A DNA stretch of 64,000 nucleotides from Sphingomonas nostoxanthinifaciens (GTDB lineage: Bacteria > Pseudomonadota > Alphaproteobacteria > Sphingomonadales > Sphingomonadaceae), in the NCBI RefSeq assembly GCF_019930585.1, contig NZ_CP082839.1, positions 3,282,001 to 3,346,000 on the forward strand, written 5' to 3'. Below the pieces are notes generated by a model, which did not search any database, was not told where the DNA came from, and worked only from the letters and a program-made list of their open reading frames with translations. Positions 26,965 to 34,673 of the stretch are shown here, piece after piece. Within the stretch, counting starts at the first letter, position 1; every line of letters begins with the position of its first letter. Position numbers and translations under genes: made by a program.

Positions 26965-28007
26965 CATTTGATCAACGGCGCCGGCAGGTCGAGCGCGATA
27001 CCGGCCGATGCGGCGACCGCTTCCGCCCAGACTGCAACCTTCTCGATCTCGTCGGCATGGAGCGAGGCGGCGATGTCGATGGCCGCGCCGCGGTCGCGCG
27101 CGTCGAACGCGTTTCCAGTCTTGGAGTCGGTCGTGAAGGCGGGACCAGCCAAGATGGCGGGCACGTCGAGCGGCAATGTGAAAAGCTCGCCAAGTGCCCC
27201 CAATGCGTCAGCGGGTCGCGCCATCAGCAAATCGCTATCGAGGCTGCGCACACGCGTGGCGCCGAACCGCTCGATCAGGGTTCCGAACAGTGCGTGCTGC
27301 GCAAGCCACCCCACCGCCGCGACCTGAAGATCGGTTTGACGAAAATGGTCCTCAGCCAAAAACCCCATCCGAACGATCCCATCCGCCAGCTGCCCCGCGA
27401 GCAGCTCGCGCACCCACAGCCGCCCCCACATGCCTTTGCGCGCGACCGATCCCAGAAATACCCTCAGCGGCGCATAGAGCAGGACCGCGGCAATATTCGG
27501 CCCCATTGCGAGCATCGCCGGAGCGAGTGCGTTGACGATATTGGAAGGCTTAATCACGACCGCCTCGCCCGAAAGCAGCGGTCGCGCCAGCAAGGCCATC
27601 GCGTCGGCCAGCAGCGGCGCCACCCTCGCGGGATCCATGCCGCCGCGCCGACAGCCGACGACATCGTTCAACAGCACGGGCTCTTTCAGCGCCGTAGCGA
27701 TCCCCGGCAGGTCCAATGCGCGCGCCAGTAGCGTCGAGCAGCAGAAGGCCGAATGCAAAATCAGCTTGAGAGGTGCTGGCGGCCGTGCCGCGGCGAGCAA
27801 GGCGCGGCGATGGACGACGATACGCGCGCGATCCGCCGGGAGATATTCGTCGGTGATGAAGGTCGACCCCGCGCGATCTGCCCGATCGAGGGACAGCATA
27901 TGGATTGCGTCGGCCCCGGGATCATAGCGATGCGCCAGCCAGCGGCCGTCGCGCAGCAGCGCAGCATGATCGACCAGTCCGGCGCTGGGGTCAGAAAGAC
28001 GATCCAT
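26964..28007 (-). CDS. Sulfotransferase-like P-loop protein
   Basis: In this 347-residue protein, LILHSAFCCSTLLARAL (about 82-98) resembles the 5'-phosphosulfate binding loop of PAPS-dependent sulfotransferases. A later segment, AAVLLYAPLRVFLGSVARKG, resembles the 3'-phosphate binding strand and helix. The rest is not closely recognisable. Similar proteins are often found beside TonB receptors and aspartyl hydroxylases in sphingomonads and Caulobacter relatives, from general knowledge. It converges on the TonB receptor and is divergent from the hydroxylase gene across 77 bases, so the last two may share a promoter region. Sulfation activity is not shown. Confidence 0.65.
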   Translation of the reverse strand: MDRLSDPSAGLVDHAALLRDGRWLAHRYDPGADAIHMLSLDRADRAGSTFITDEYLPADRARIVVHRRALLAAARPPAPLKLILHSAFCCSTLLARALDLPGIATALKEPVLLNDVVGCRRGGMDPARVAPLLADAMALLARPLLSGEAVVIKPSNIVNALAPAMLAMGPNIAAVLLYAPLRVFLGSVARKGMWGRLWVRELLAGQLADGIVRMGFLAEDHFRQTDLQVAAVGWLAQHALFGTLIERFGATRVRSLDSDLLMARPADALGALGELFTLPLDVPAILAGPAFTTDSKTGNAFDARDRGAAIDIAASLHADEIEKVAVWAEAVAASAGIALDLPAPLIK

Positions 28008-28084
28008 CGCTCCGAGGCTAGATCATCGCGGTTGCAATCGCCACTGCCGGTTGTCGCGGCCCGTGAGCAAGATAGGATGCGGCG

Positions 28085-29356
28085 ATGAGCCAAGCAGCAG
28101 AAGAGGCGCAACGCCTGATGACGGCCGCCGCCAACGCACGAAATCGCCACGAGACGGCCGAGGAGATCGCACTGCTCGAGCAAGTCGTCGCGCTGGTGCC
28201 GGAGCATGCTGCCGCTCACAACGCATTAGGCATGCGCGCCCTCGCGGCGTCCGAATTTGAGCGTGCGCAAATTCACTTCGCGCATGCCACGGCGGCCGAT
28301 CCGGGCGCGATCGCGCTTTGGCTTAATCTCGCTGCAGCGGCGCGTGGATTGGGGGATGTGGCGACCGAACGCGACGCACTTCTTCACGCGCTCGAGAACG
28401 ACCGTCGCGATTTGACCACCCTAGTCCGCCTCGCCGAGCTCCGACACCGGCAAGGCGATCTCACCGAAGCCGCCATGCGCTGGTCGGAAGTGCTCGCAGT
28501 CGCGCAGGCACAGCCCGAACGCAGCCCCGCATTGGAAGCGCTGATGCAGCGTGCCAGCGCCTTCGTCGCCAGGCGCAACGCCGACATAGCACGCCAGGTC
28601 AAAGACGCTCTGACCGCTGTGCCGCTCGAGCACAGCACGCTCGCGCGGCGACGCGTCGATGCCGCAATTGCGGCGATGTTCGGCCAGCGGGCAATCTACA
28701 CCAACGTCTGTTCGGGCCTGCACGTCCCGTTCCTGCCCGCCGACGAATTCTTCGATCGCGACCTTTTCCCTTGGCTGCCTCAAATCGAGGAACAGACCGA
28801 TGTCATCCGCCAGGAACTTCTAGCGCTGCTCGCAGACGATCGAGTCTTCGAACCTTACGTTACACTGGAAGCCGGCGCGCCGCCCAACCTTTGGTCGCCG
28901 CTCGATCGTTCGCCTGATTGGACGGCCTTCCACCTCTGGCGGCATGGTGAAGCATTGGAACACGCGCAAACGCGTTGTCCGCGCACCGCAGCGGCGCTTT
29001 CTGCCCTGCCACTCGCGCGCGTCAGCGGCCGAATGCCGACCGCATTTTTCTCGCTGCTCAAGCCGAAGGCGCATATTCCGGCTCACACCGGCGTCAGCAA
29101 CGTCCGCGCAATCGTGCATCTTCCTCTTGTCATACCCCCCAATTGCCGATTCCGGGTGGGCGGCGAGACTCGATCATGGTGCGAAGGCAAGGCGCTTATT
29201 TTCGACGACACTATCGAGCATGAGGCTTGGAACGAAAGTGAGAGCCTTCGCGCCGTCCTGATCTTCGATGTCTGGAATCCACATCTCACCGCTTCCGAAC
29301 GGATGTTGCTCACAAAATTCTTCGACACTGCCGACAATCAGAAGCAATTCGAATAA
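28085..29356 (+). CDS. TPR-fused aspartyl/asparaginyl beta-hydroxylase
   Basis: This 423-residue protein has helical TPR-like repeats at residues about 1-165, such as ALVPEHAAAHNALGMRALAASEFERAQIHFAHATAADPGA. The C-terminal part (about 230-410) is a 2-oxoglutarate/Fe(II) aspartyl/asparaginyl beta-hydroxylase domain. Its iron-binding histidines match the animal AspH pattern: His334 in IPAHTGVSNVRAIVHL and His379 in FDDTIEHEAWNES, with the Arg of NVRA for 2-oxoglutarate. No signal peptide is seen. It would hydroxylate Asp or Asn side chains in a protein or peptide; the target is unknown. The neighbours suggest a role linked to the TonB receptor or its ligand. Confidence 0.88.
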   Translation: MSQAAEEAQRLMTAAANARNRHETAEEIALLEQVVALVPEHAAAHNALGMRALAASEFERAQIHFAHATAADPGAIALWLNLAAAARGLGDVATERDALLHALENDRRDLTTLVRLAELRHRQGDLTEAAMRWSEVLAVAQAQPERSPALEALMQRASAFVARRNADIARQVKDALTAVPLEHSTLARRRVDAAIAAMFGQRAIYTNVCSGLHVPFLPADEFFDRDLFPWLPQIEEQTDVIRQELLALLADDRVFEPYVTLEAGAPPNLWSPLDRSPDWTAFHLWRHGEALEHAQTRCPRTAAALSALPLARVSGRMPTAFFSLLKPKAHIPAHTGVSNVRAIVHLPLVIPPNCRFRVGGETRSWCEGKALIFDDTIEHEAWNESESLRAVLIFDVWNPHLTASERMLLTKFFDTADNQKQFE

Positions 29357-29397
29357 ATTAGATCAAATCCGTTTGATATTATCGCAATAAGAGCTGA

Positions 29398-29667
29398 TTA
29401 TTCACATCCTTCCTTGAGCGAACGGCAGCTGCTACTGGGCCCAATACTACGGACTTGCTCGCGTTCTTGATCCCATTCGCGCTTGGTTTTGCACACGCGA
29501 TATTGATCCACAAGCGAACCGGTGCGGGTAAACTGAACACAAACTCGTTTGCTACCCGGATCCGGAGTCGACGTCTTTCCCGGTCCGATCGCTAGGTCGG
29601 CCGGTGGTTCAGCTGCTATTGCGATCAATGGCATGCCCAAGGACAGGATCAGCACCAAGCGCCACAT
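29398..29667 (-). CDS. Small exported protein of unknown function
   Basis: This 89-residue protein has a signal peptide (MWRLVLILSLGMPLIAIAA) and a cysteine-containing mature part, VCVQFTRTGSLVDQYRVCKTKREWDQEREQ, plus a C-terminal SCRSLKEGCE. GGAGG lies about seven bases before the ATG at 29667, fixing the start. Short proteins with the RVCKTxxEW pattern recur in sphingomonads as hypothetical periplasmic proteins. The function is unknown. Confidence 0.65.
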   Translation of the reverse strand: MWRLVLILSLGMPLIAIAAEPPADLAIGPGKTSTPDPGSKRVCVQFTRTGSLVDQYRVCKTKREWDQEREQVRSIGPSSSCRSLKEGCE

Positions 29668-29804
29668 CGAGATCCTCCAGTTTCCGTTGCTCACATGCTT
29701 AGACCTGTCACGCCTTATCGTGCCGGAAATCACGCACTGCAACGATGCCGTTCCCATGGAATGACGCAACAGCGTAGCTGCTGTCGTCCAGCCAAACTGG
29801 GCCG

Positions 29805-30359
29805 CTAGTCGCTCCTCAAAAAGAGCCCTGCAGTCCCCACCTCCACGCGCCTGCGTGCGGCAATCTCGTCGTCTCCGAAACGGTCGACCGCCCACGACAG
29901 CGCGGTCACCAATTCGAAAACCTCGTCGGCCTCGATTGCTGACACGGCAGCGCCCGCAGCCTTAGCCTGATCGAGAAGCTCGCCGGTCTGCCGCACGAGC
30001 ATGGAAACCGCCTGGTTCATCGATGATCCCGGCGCGGCGCGCGCTTCGGCGACGCAATGCGGCAGATCATGCCAGATGCGAAGCCGCCAAGTCAGCCGAA
30101 CCAGCCATTCGGCGAGGGCTATGCGCGGGGAATGCTCGCGAGCCAGCGTTTCCGCTTCGGCCAGTGCCTCGTCGAGGTCCGCCTCCATCACGGCCGCCAG
30201 CAGATCGTCGCGGGTCGGAAAGTTCCGGTATAGCGTTGCGTTTCCCACCCCTGCCCGAAGCGCGATCCCGTCCAGCGAGGCCAGCACCCCGTCGCTCGCA
30301 AAAACCTCGCGGGCCGCTTGCAGAATGGCGTCGCGGTTTCGGCGGGCGTCAGCCCGCAT
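29805..30359 (-). CDS. TetR-family transcriptional regulator
   Basis: This protein of about 184 residues has the TetR helix-turn-helix (RNRDAILQAAREVFASDGVLASLDGIALRAGVGNATLYRNFPTRDDLLAAV) at residues 6-56. An alpha-helical ligand domain follows with WLVRLTWRLRIWHDLPHCVAEA. Starts are possible at ATG 30359 or at TTG 30383; I used the ATG, which gives the common MRADARRNRD beginning. It is divergent from an SDR gene, and the space between holds two GGGGA-TCCCC palindromes over a promoter, so it most likely represses the SDR gene and perhaps itself. Confidence 0.9.
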   Translation of the reverse strand: MRADARRNRDAILQAAREVFASDGVLASLDGIALRAGVGNATLYRNFPTRDDLLAAVMEADLDEALAEAETLAREHSPRIALAEWLVRLTWRLRIWHDLPHCVAEARAAPGSSMNQAVSMLVRQTGELLDQAKAAGAAVSAIEADEVFELVTALSWAVDRFGDDEIAARRRVEVGTAGLFLRSD

Positions 30360-30408
30360 CGGGCGAAACACCGCCGCGGTCAAAATTCACCCATCATGGA
30401 ATTCAGCC

Positions 30409-30454
30409 TTGACGATATGGGGACACTCCCCAGATAAAGACGGGGATAATCCCC
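30409..30454 (+). promoter_or_regulatory. Promoter with two palindromic operator sites for the TetR regulator
   Basis: TTGACG at 30409-30414 and AGATAA at 30432-30437 form a -35/-10 pair with a 17-base spacer. The spacer is mostly filled by TGGGGACACTCCCCA (30418-30432). A second perfect palindrome, GGGGATAATCCCC (30442-30454), lies just after the -10 box. The centres are 23 bases apart. Both share GGGGA-N3-TCCCC, so a repressor bound here would block the SDR promoter. The divergent TetR protein is the obvious candidate. Confidence 0.75.
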
Positions 30455-30474
30455 ACTTCCTTCCGGAGTAGATC

Positions 30475-31221
30475 ATGACCTCACCAGTCGGCAAGCCGAA
30501 CCTCTCGCTCGAGGGCCGCACTCTCCTCATCACCGGCGCGAACGGCGGCCTCGGAGAGCAGTTTGTGCTGCAGGCGCTCGAGCGCGGTGCGGCGAAGATT
30601 TACGCCGCGGCGCGAACGCCCAAGGGCTGGACGGACGCCCGCATCCAACCTCTCCAACTCGACATCACCAACGCAGATTCCGTATCACGCGCGGTCGAGG
30701 CAGCATCCGACGTCGACCTTTTGATCAACAACGCTGCCGTTGCTCCAGCGAATGACGCCCTCTCCGGACCGGAGGATGACGCCCGGTCCATCTTCGAAAC
30801 CAATTTCTTCGGTACGCTTCGCGTCGCCAACGCGTTTGCCTCTGTTCTCGCCGCGAACGGTGGCGGAACGATGCTGAACATCGTGTCCCTCGCTGCGTGG
30901 GTTCCGATGCCTACTGTATATGCGGCGTCGAAAGCGGCGATGTGGTCGGCGACCAACGGGCTGAGGATGGAGCTGGAAGGCAAAGGCACGAAGGTGATCG
31001 GCCTCTATGTCGGAATGATCGATACGCCGATGGCAGCGCAATACGATGTTCCGAAGACCAGTGCGGCGAGCGTCGTCGCCCAAGCCTATGACGGCATCGG
31101 GGCGGGCGCGCTCGAAGTGCTTGCCGACGATCTGACTGTTGATCTCAAAGCCAGAATGGGCGCGCCGGCCGAAATATTTTATCCGCAGGTCCACGAGCAG
31201 CTTCGAGCCTTTTTCGCCTGA
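30475..31221 (+). CDS. Short-chain dehydrogenase/reductase under TetR control
   Basis: This 248-residue classical SDR has the NAD(P) motif TGANGGLG (about 19-26), NNAA (about 85), a catalytic Ser in NIVSLAAW and YAASK (Tyr-x3-Lys) in PTVYAASKAAMWSATNGLRMEL. It reduces or oxidises a carbonyl or alcohol of unknown identity. A CGGAG lies before the ATG. The strong operator arrangement upstream suggests induction by a small molecule, as in detoxification operons with a TetR and an SDR; the inducer is not known. Confidence 0.92.
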   Translation: MTSPVGKPNLSLEGRTLLITGANGGLGEQFVLQALERGAAKIYAAARTPKGWTDARIQPLQLDITNADSVSRAVEAASDVDLLINNAAVAPANDALSGPEDDARSIFETNFFGTLRVANAFASVLAANGGGTMLNIVSLAAWVPMPTVYAASKAAMWSATNGLRMELEGKGTKVIGLYVGMIDTPMAAQYDVPKTSAASVVAQAYDGIGAGALEVLADDLTVDLKARMGAPAEIFYPQVHEQLRAFFA

Positions 31222-31712
31222 GCGCTCGATAACGTCGTCTCCGATAGCGACACACCGTGGCTGCACGGGCAGTCACGGTGCGCCCGAGTTATAGCTGAAC
31301 TTCGATGACTGACACACATCGTCGAACATAATATTGTTCTGCGCTCTAAATGTGGTCGTCTAATCAATACCGAGATTCGCCACTCAAGCATCGCACAGCC
31401 CTACAAGCAACTATCCTTGTCATTCCTCAACTACGACTTCTCATTGATGTTGATTTAAAGGACGCGTTAGCGGTCAGATCTGGCGAATGAACAATTTCAA
31501 GCGGAGGTTTTCTTCTGGATCGCTCTCTGTGAGCCATGCAACAACGGGTACCCGTCACCCCCATCGAATCGCATTGGGTGGAAGTTCTCAGTCAGTCTGT
31601 AAATCGGACAACCTACCTACGAACGATTTGGGCGTATTTCGTATTTCGTCGTTTAAAAAACGGACGCCATAATACGTTCAACAACTCGCCCAAGGAGAAA
31701 AGCCACCTCGTA
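31222..31712. other. Gene-free stretch, no recognisable feature
   Basis: About 490 bases with lower GC than the neighbours. I see no convincing coding frame, tRNA or repeat. A 7-bp inverted repeat (CACCGTG 31253-31259, CACGGTG 31274-31280) lies just after the SDR gene and could be a weak hairpin, but no T-run follows. The region sits beside a decayed gene and may be residual DNA from past rearrangement. Confidence 0.5.
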
Positions 31713-31990
31713 TTACCTTAACGATGGCGACCGCCTCGCTACGGCATCGCGCGCCGCGTGAAGCGCTACCAGGCCGGGGCATATTTCAGGGCCTCGTCAT
31801 ATTTCGCCAGAGCGCCTTTCCGATCGCCTGCGCGTGCCAGCAGATCGCTCCAGGCTTTCAGCGGATCGGAATAATGCGGTGCCTTGGCATTGGCCGAGGC
31901 GAAGTCAGCCTGGGCGGCGCGCAATTGCCCTTGCGACAGTTCAAACAGGCCACGATGCAGGTCGAGAGCCGCTATGACCGCTGAGACCCA
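31713..31990 (-). pseudogene. Remnant of a tetratricopeptide-repeat protein
   Basis: The minus strand encodes ALDLHRGLFELSQGQLRAAQ, ADFASANAKAPHYSDPLKAW and GDRKGALAKYDEALKYAPAW, clearly two TPR motifs, then hits TAG. In the next frame the sequence goes on as VALHAARDAVARR to TAA at 31713-31715, the usual kind of tail after APAW in such proteins, so a frameshift has occurred near 31763. The N-terminal part of the protein is missing: upstream sequence does not continue the repeats. It is a double-ended remnant of a longer TPR protein and unlikely to be functional. Confidence 0.65.
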
Positions 31991-32244
31991 GAGTCCGTCG
32001 TTCGTACGTCTTCCTCGCTCTCCGACTCCGGACACCTACTCATCTCGGCAGGGCGGCGGCTTTCGGCGAAGCGGATCATGGGCCTGAACGGCTCGGGGCT
32101 GGAATCCGGTCAGACGGCTTTCGGCATCGCTCTTTAACAAGCCGACATTCCGGAGCGGCCTTTGCATCAGCGAAGCCGACGATCTCACAGCAGGGCGACG
32201 ATCGTTGCAAAAGAAGGTCATTTTGCGCCGACGAAGGTCAGAAC

Positions 32245-32703
32245 CTAAATGCGCAGATCGAGCATGAAGAACTGATTGTGAGCGCTCGGCTGATAGTCGC
32301 TGAAGGCACCACACGATACGAACCCAGCGCTGCGATAGAGCGAGATCGCTGGAACATGCAACGTCGCGGTGCCCGTCTCCAAGCTAAGCCGTTCGTAGCC
32401 ACGCTTTCGGGCTTCGGCGACGATGTGTGCGAGTATGGCTCGGCCTACGCCCTTGCCGCGAGCTACGGGAGATGCGCGCATCGACTTCACTTCGCCATGA
32501 GACGGGCTGAGCTGCTTCAGGGCGCCAAAGCCCGCGAGCATGTCGTCATCCCAAGCAGTCCAGAAGGTGACGCTTGGCGCAGATAGGCCGGATGCGTCGA
32601 GGGCAAACGCATGCTCGGCCATCACATCCTGAAGCTCTCGCAGATGATGCGCCAGCAGCTCAGTCACATGAGGTGCGGCCGGGTCGTCTTGTCTTATTTC
32701 CAT
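32245..32703 (-). CDS. GNAT-family N-acetyltransferase
   Basis: This 152-residue protein has the acetyl-CoA binding motif VKSMRASPVARGKGVGRAILAHIVAEARKRGYERLSLETG (about 78-118), where RGKGVG is the pyrophosphate loop. It ends AISLYRSAGFVSCGAFSDYQPSAHNQFFML, the usual GNAT C-terminus. I started at the ATG at 32703, which has AAGGGGCGG before it, rather than 51 bases further upstream. The family transfers acetyl groups to amines; the substrate is unknown. It stands alone. Confidence 0.9.
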   Translation of the reverse strand: MEIRQDDPAAPHVTELLAHHLRELQDVMAEHAFALDASGLSAPSVTFWTAWDDDMLAGFGALKQLSPSHGEVKSMRASPVARGKGVGRAILAHIVAEARKRGYERLSLETGTATLHVPAISLYRSAGFVSCGAFSDYQPSAHNQFFMLDLRI

Positions 32704-33069
32704 AACCGCCCCTTTCACAGGTCCCGCCATTATCGCGCCAGCGCGGTCTGGCAAGGATTTGACGCGCGTCGCAAGAAGGGGCTCTTACGCATCGCTTACG
32801 ACGCCGTTTTCAAGACGATGAAATTTGACGACCGGTGGCGTCAACAGGGCGCGGTCGCCCGGCAGGTCCGTGGCGGTCAGAACCCAATTGCGGACACTCC
32901 CGACAGCCAGAACGCCTCTTAAAAAAGGACGCTCGTTCATGGAAAACCTCTCGGCGGCGATCACGTCGGTCGCCCCCCTATTAATCGGAGAGAAGTCGCC
33001 AATGATCTGATTGCCGCGGGCCCATCTCGTGTCCGGGATCGTTCAAGCATCTCCCATCAAGGAAATCCC
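32704..33069. other. Intergenic stretch, no gene seen
   Basis: About 365 bases between the divergent acetyltransferase and DUF2383 genes. A 23-codon frame at 32940-33011 has an AAGGA nearby but no recognisable product. Otherwise I see nothing beyond likely promoters for the two flanking genes. Confidence 0.5.
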
Positions 33070-33516
33070 ATGAACCGCGATCACGACATCTCCGTCCTCA
33101 ATGGACTGACGAAGACGACTCTCGACAGCATGAAGGGCTACGAGGATGCCGCAAAGGACGCGGAGAGCACCCGCTTCGCCACCATGTTCGCTGACTTCGC
33201 CCGAGATCGTGGCGAAGCCGCTCGTGCATTGCAGGCCGAAGTCGCGCGTCTGGGCGGCACGCCAGAGACCGGCAGCAGTTTCCTGGCTGCCGCTCACCGC
33301 ACCTTCCTCGACGTGAAGCAGGCCTTCACGTCGAACGATGACAAGGCGATCGTCATCGAAGTCGAGCGTGGCGAAGACCACATCAAGGCGAAGTTCGAGG
33401 ATGCCCTCAACGATGCCGAGCTCGCGGCTGAGAGCAACGCGGTAATCCGCGAGGCCTTCACGACGGTCCGCCAAGGCCACGACCAGATGAGCGCGCTCAA
33501 GCACAGTCTGGCATAA
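33070..33516 (+). CDS. DUF2383 (PA2169-type) four-helix-bundle protein
   Basis: This 148-residue, highly helical protein includes ISVLNGLTKTTLDSMKGYEDAAKDAES, ARALQAEVARLGG and AIVIEVERGEDHIKAKFEDAL. It matches the PA2169/DUF2383 family, which has a ferritin-like four-helix bundle with conserved Glu, Asp and His residues spaced to hold metals. The role is unknown; relatives are often stress-induced. AAGGAAATCCC precedes the ATG. The transglutaminase-like gene follows 73 bases later on the same strand. Confidence 0.88.
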   Translation: MNRDHDISVLNGLTKTTLDSMKGYEDAAKDAESTRFATMFADFARDRGEAARALQAEVARLGGTPETGSSFLAAAHRTFLDVKQAFTSNDDKAIVIEVERGEDHIKAKFEDALNDAELAAESNAVIREAFTTVRQGHDQMSALKHSLA

Positions 33517-33589
33517 TGATGGCTCGGGGCCGGCCCGCCGATCGAGCCGGCCCCGCTATGCGCACATTGCGCGCGTCGGTCGATGCGCA

Positions 33590-34480
33590 ATGCTGGATCG
33601 TCGCTTGCGACTGACCATCCGTCACGAGACGCGCTACCGCTACAAGCGCCCGGTGACGCTCCAGCCGCATCGGTTGATCGTGACGCCATACGACGGCGAG
33701 CATCTGACGACCTTGTCCCGGTCGCTGCGCTTCCAGCCGGACGCCGACGTAGCCTGGACCGTCGACGTCTTTGGGAATTTCATCGCCGCGGCCACATTCG
33801 ATGAACCGGCCTCCGAACTGGTCATCGTCGCAGCTGCCGAGGTTGAGCAACGCGCGCCGGAATGGCCGGTCTTCGCCATAGATCCGACGGCCCATACCTA
33901 TCCTTTTACCTACTCGCTTGACGACGTCATCGATCTTGGCGGCCTGGCGCAGCCGGACTGGCTGAAGCCGGGTGGCGAGCGCGTTGCCGACTGGGCACGC
34001 GGCTTCGTCATGGGGTCGCGGACGGACACATTGTCGCTGCTCAAGGATCTCAACATCGGCATGCTCGCCAACATCACGTACCGTTGGCGGGATGAGGAAG
34101 GCACGCAATCGCCGGCAGACACGCTCGACATCGGCAGCGGCTCCTGTCGCGACATAGCCGGTCTGTTCATCGAGGCGGCCCGCCACCTCGGCTTCGGTGC
34201 GCGAGCGGTTTCAGGTTACCTCATCGATCTCGATCAGGCTCCCGACAATCCCGGCTCGACGCACGCCTGGGCCGAGATCTACTTGCCCGGTGCCGGATGG
34301 ATCGCCTTCGATCCGACCAATGCCCGAGTGGGCAACGCGCACCTGATCCCCGTAGCCGTCGCCCGACTGAACCGGCAGATCATGCCCGTGACGGGCGGCT
34401 ATCTCGGTGATGCGGAGGATTTCGACGGCATGGACGTATCCGTGCGCGTCCGGCGCGCCGATCTGTCGCCTGCCGGATAG
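33590..34480 (+). CDS. Transglutaminase-like cysteine protease family protein
   Basis: This 296-residue protein has an N-terminal beta domain (about 5-90, LTIRHETRYRYKRPVTLQPHRLIV) and a C-terminal transglutaminase-like fold. The triad is visible as the Cys in GSGSCRDIAGLFIEAARHLG, the His in STHAWAEIYLPGAGW and the Asp in AFDPTNARV. The bacterial family is usually a cytoplasmic protease or amidase, often near alpha-E or circularly permuted ATP-grasp proteins, which are absent here. Its 3' end lies next to a decarboxylase remnant on the other strand. Confidence 0.92.
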   Translation: MLDRRLRLTIRHETRYRYKRPVTLQPHRLIVTPYDGEHLTTLSRSLRFQPDADVAWTVDVFGNFIAAATFDEPASELVIVAAAEVEQRAPEWPVFAIDPTAHTYPFTYSLDDVIDLGGLAQPDWLKPGGERVADWARGFVMGSRTDTLSLLKDLNIGMLANITYRWRDEEGTQSPADTLDIGSGSCRDIAGLFIEAARHLGFGARAVSGYLIDLDQAPDNPGSTHAWAEIYLPGAGWIAFDPTNARVGNAHLIPVAVARLNRQIMPVTGGYLGDAEDFDGMDVSVRVRRADLSPAG

Positions 34481-34487
34481 TCGCCGA

Positions 34488-34673
34488 GACGATCGTTCAC
34501 GAACACATCCTCGACCGTCCAACGGCGCTTGGATAAACCCTGCTCCCAATGATAGCGCAGAAAGGCGTCGAACGCGGCGCGGTTACGCCGGATGCCGCAG
34601 GGCCACCAATCGTCGCCCAGCGGCCTGTGGCTCGCGGTGATGAGGGCAGCCAGCGACGGCGCAGGGCTGCGCC
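34488..34673 (-). pseudogene. C-terminal remnant of a 4,5-dihydroxyphthalate decarboxylase-like protein
   Basis: On the minus strand a frame reads SLAALITASHRPLGDDWWPC, GIRRNRAAFDAFLRYHWEQG and LSKRRWTVEDVF. This is the characteristic end of the 4,5-dihydroxyphthalate decarboxylase family (WPYG-x2-NR-x3-L-x2-FLRYxHEQGLxxRRL-x3-E-x-F). Only about 60 codons survive, directly abutting the stop of the RMND1-type gene, so the 5' four-fifths have been lost. The identification is from remembered family motifs. The fragment cannot be functional and marks a deletion or rearrangement point. Confidence 0.65.

Noticed and set aside
30418..30454. Repeated GGGGA/TCCCC motifs considered as the start of a CRISPR-like or satellite repeat
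   Set aside because: Only two copies, both palindromic and placed on a promoter, so operators explain them better.
31253..31280. Seven-base inverted repeat after the SDR gene, considered as a terminator
   Set aside because: The loop is 14 bases and no T-run follows; evidence is too weak to call.
32940..33011. 23-codon frame upstream of the DUF2383 gene
   Set aside because: Too short and without recognisable features, despite an AAGGA upstream.
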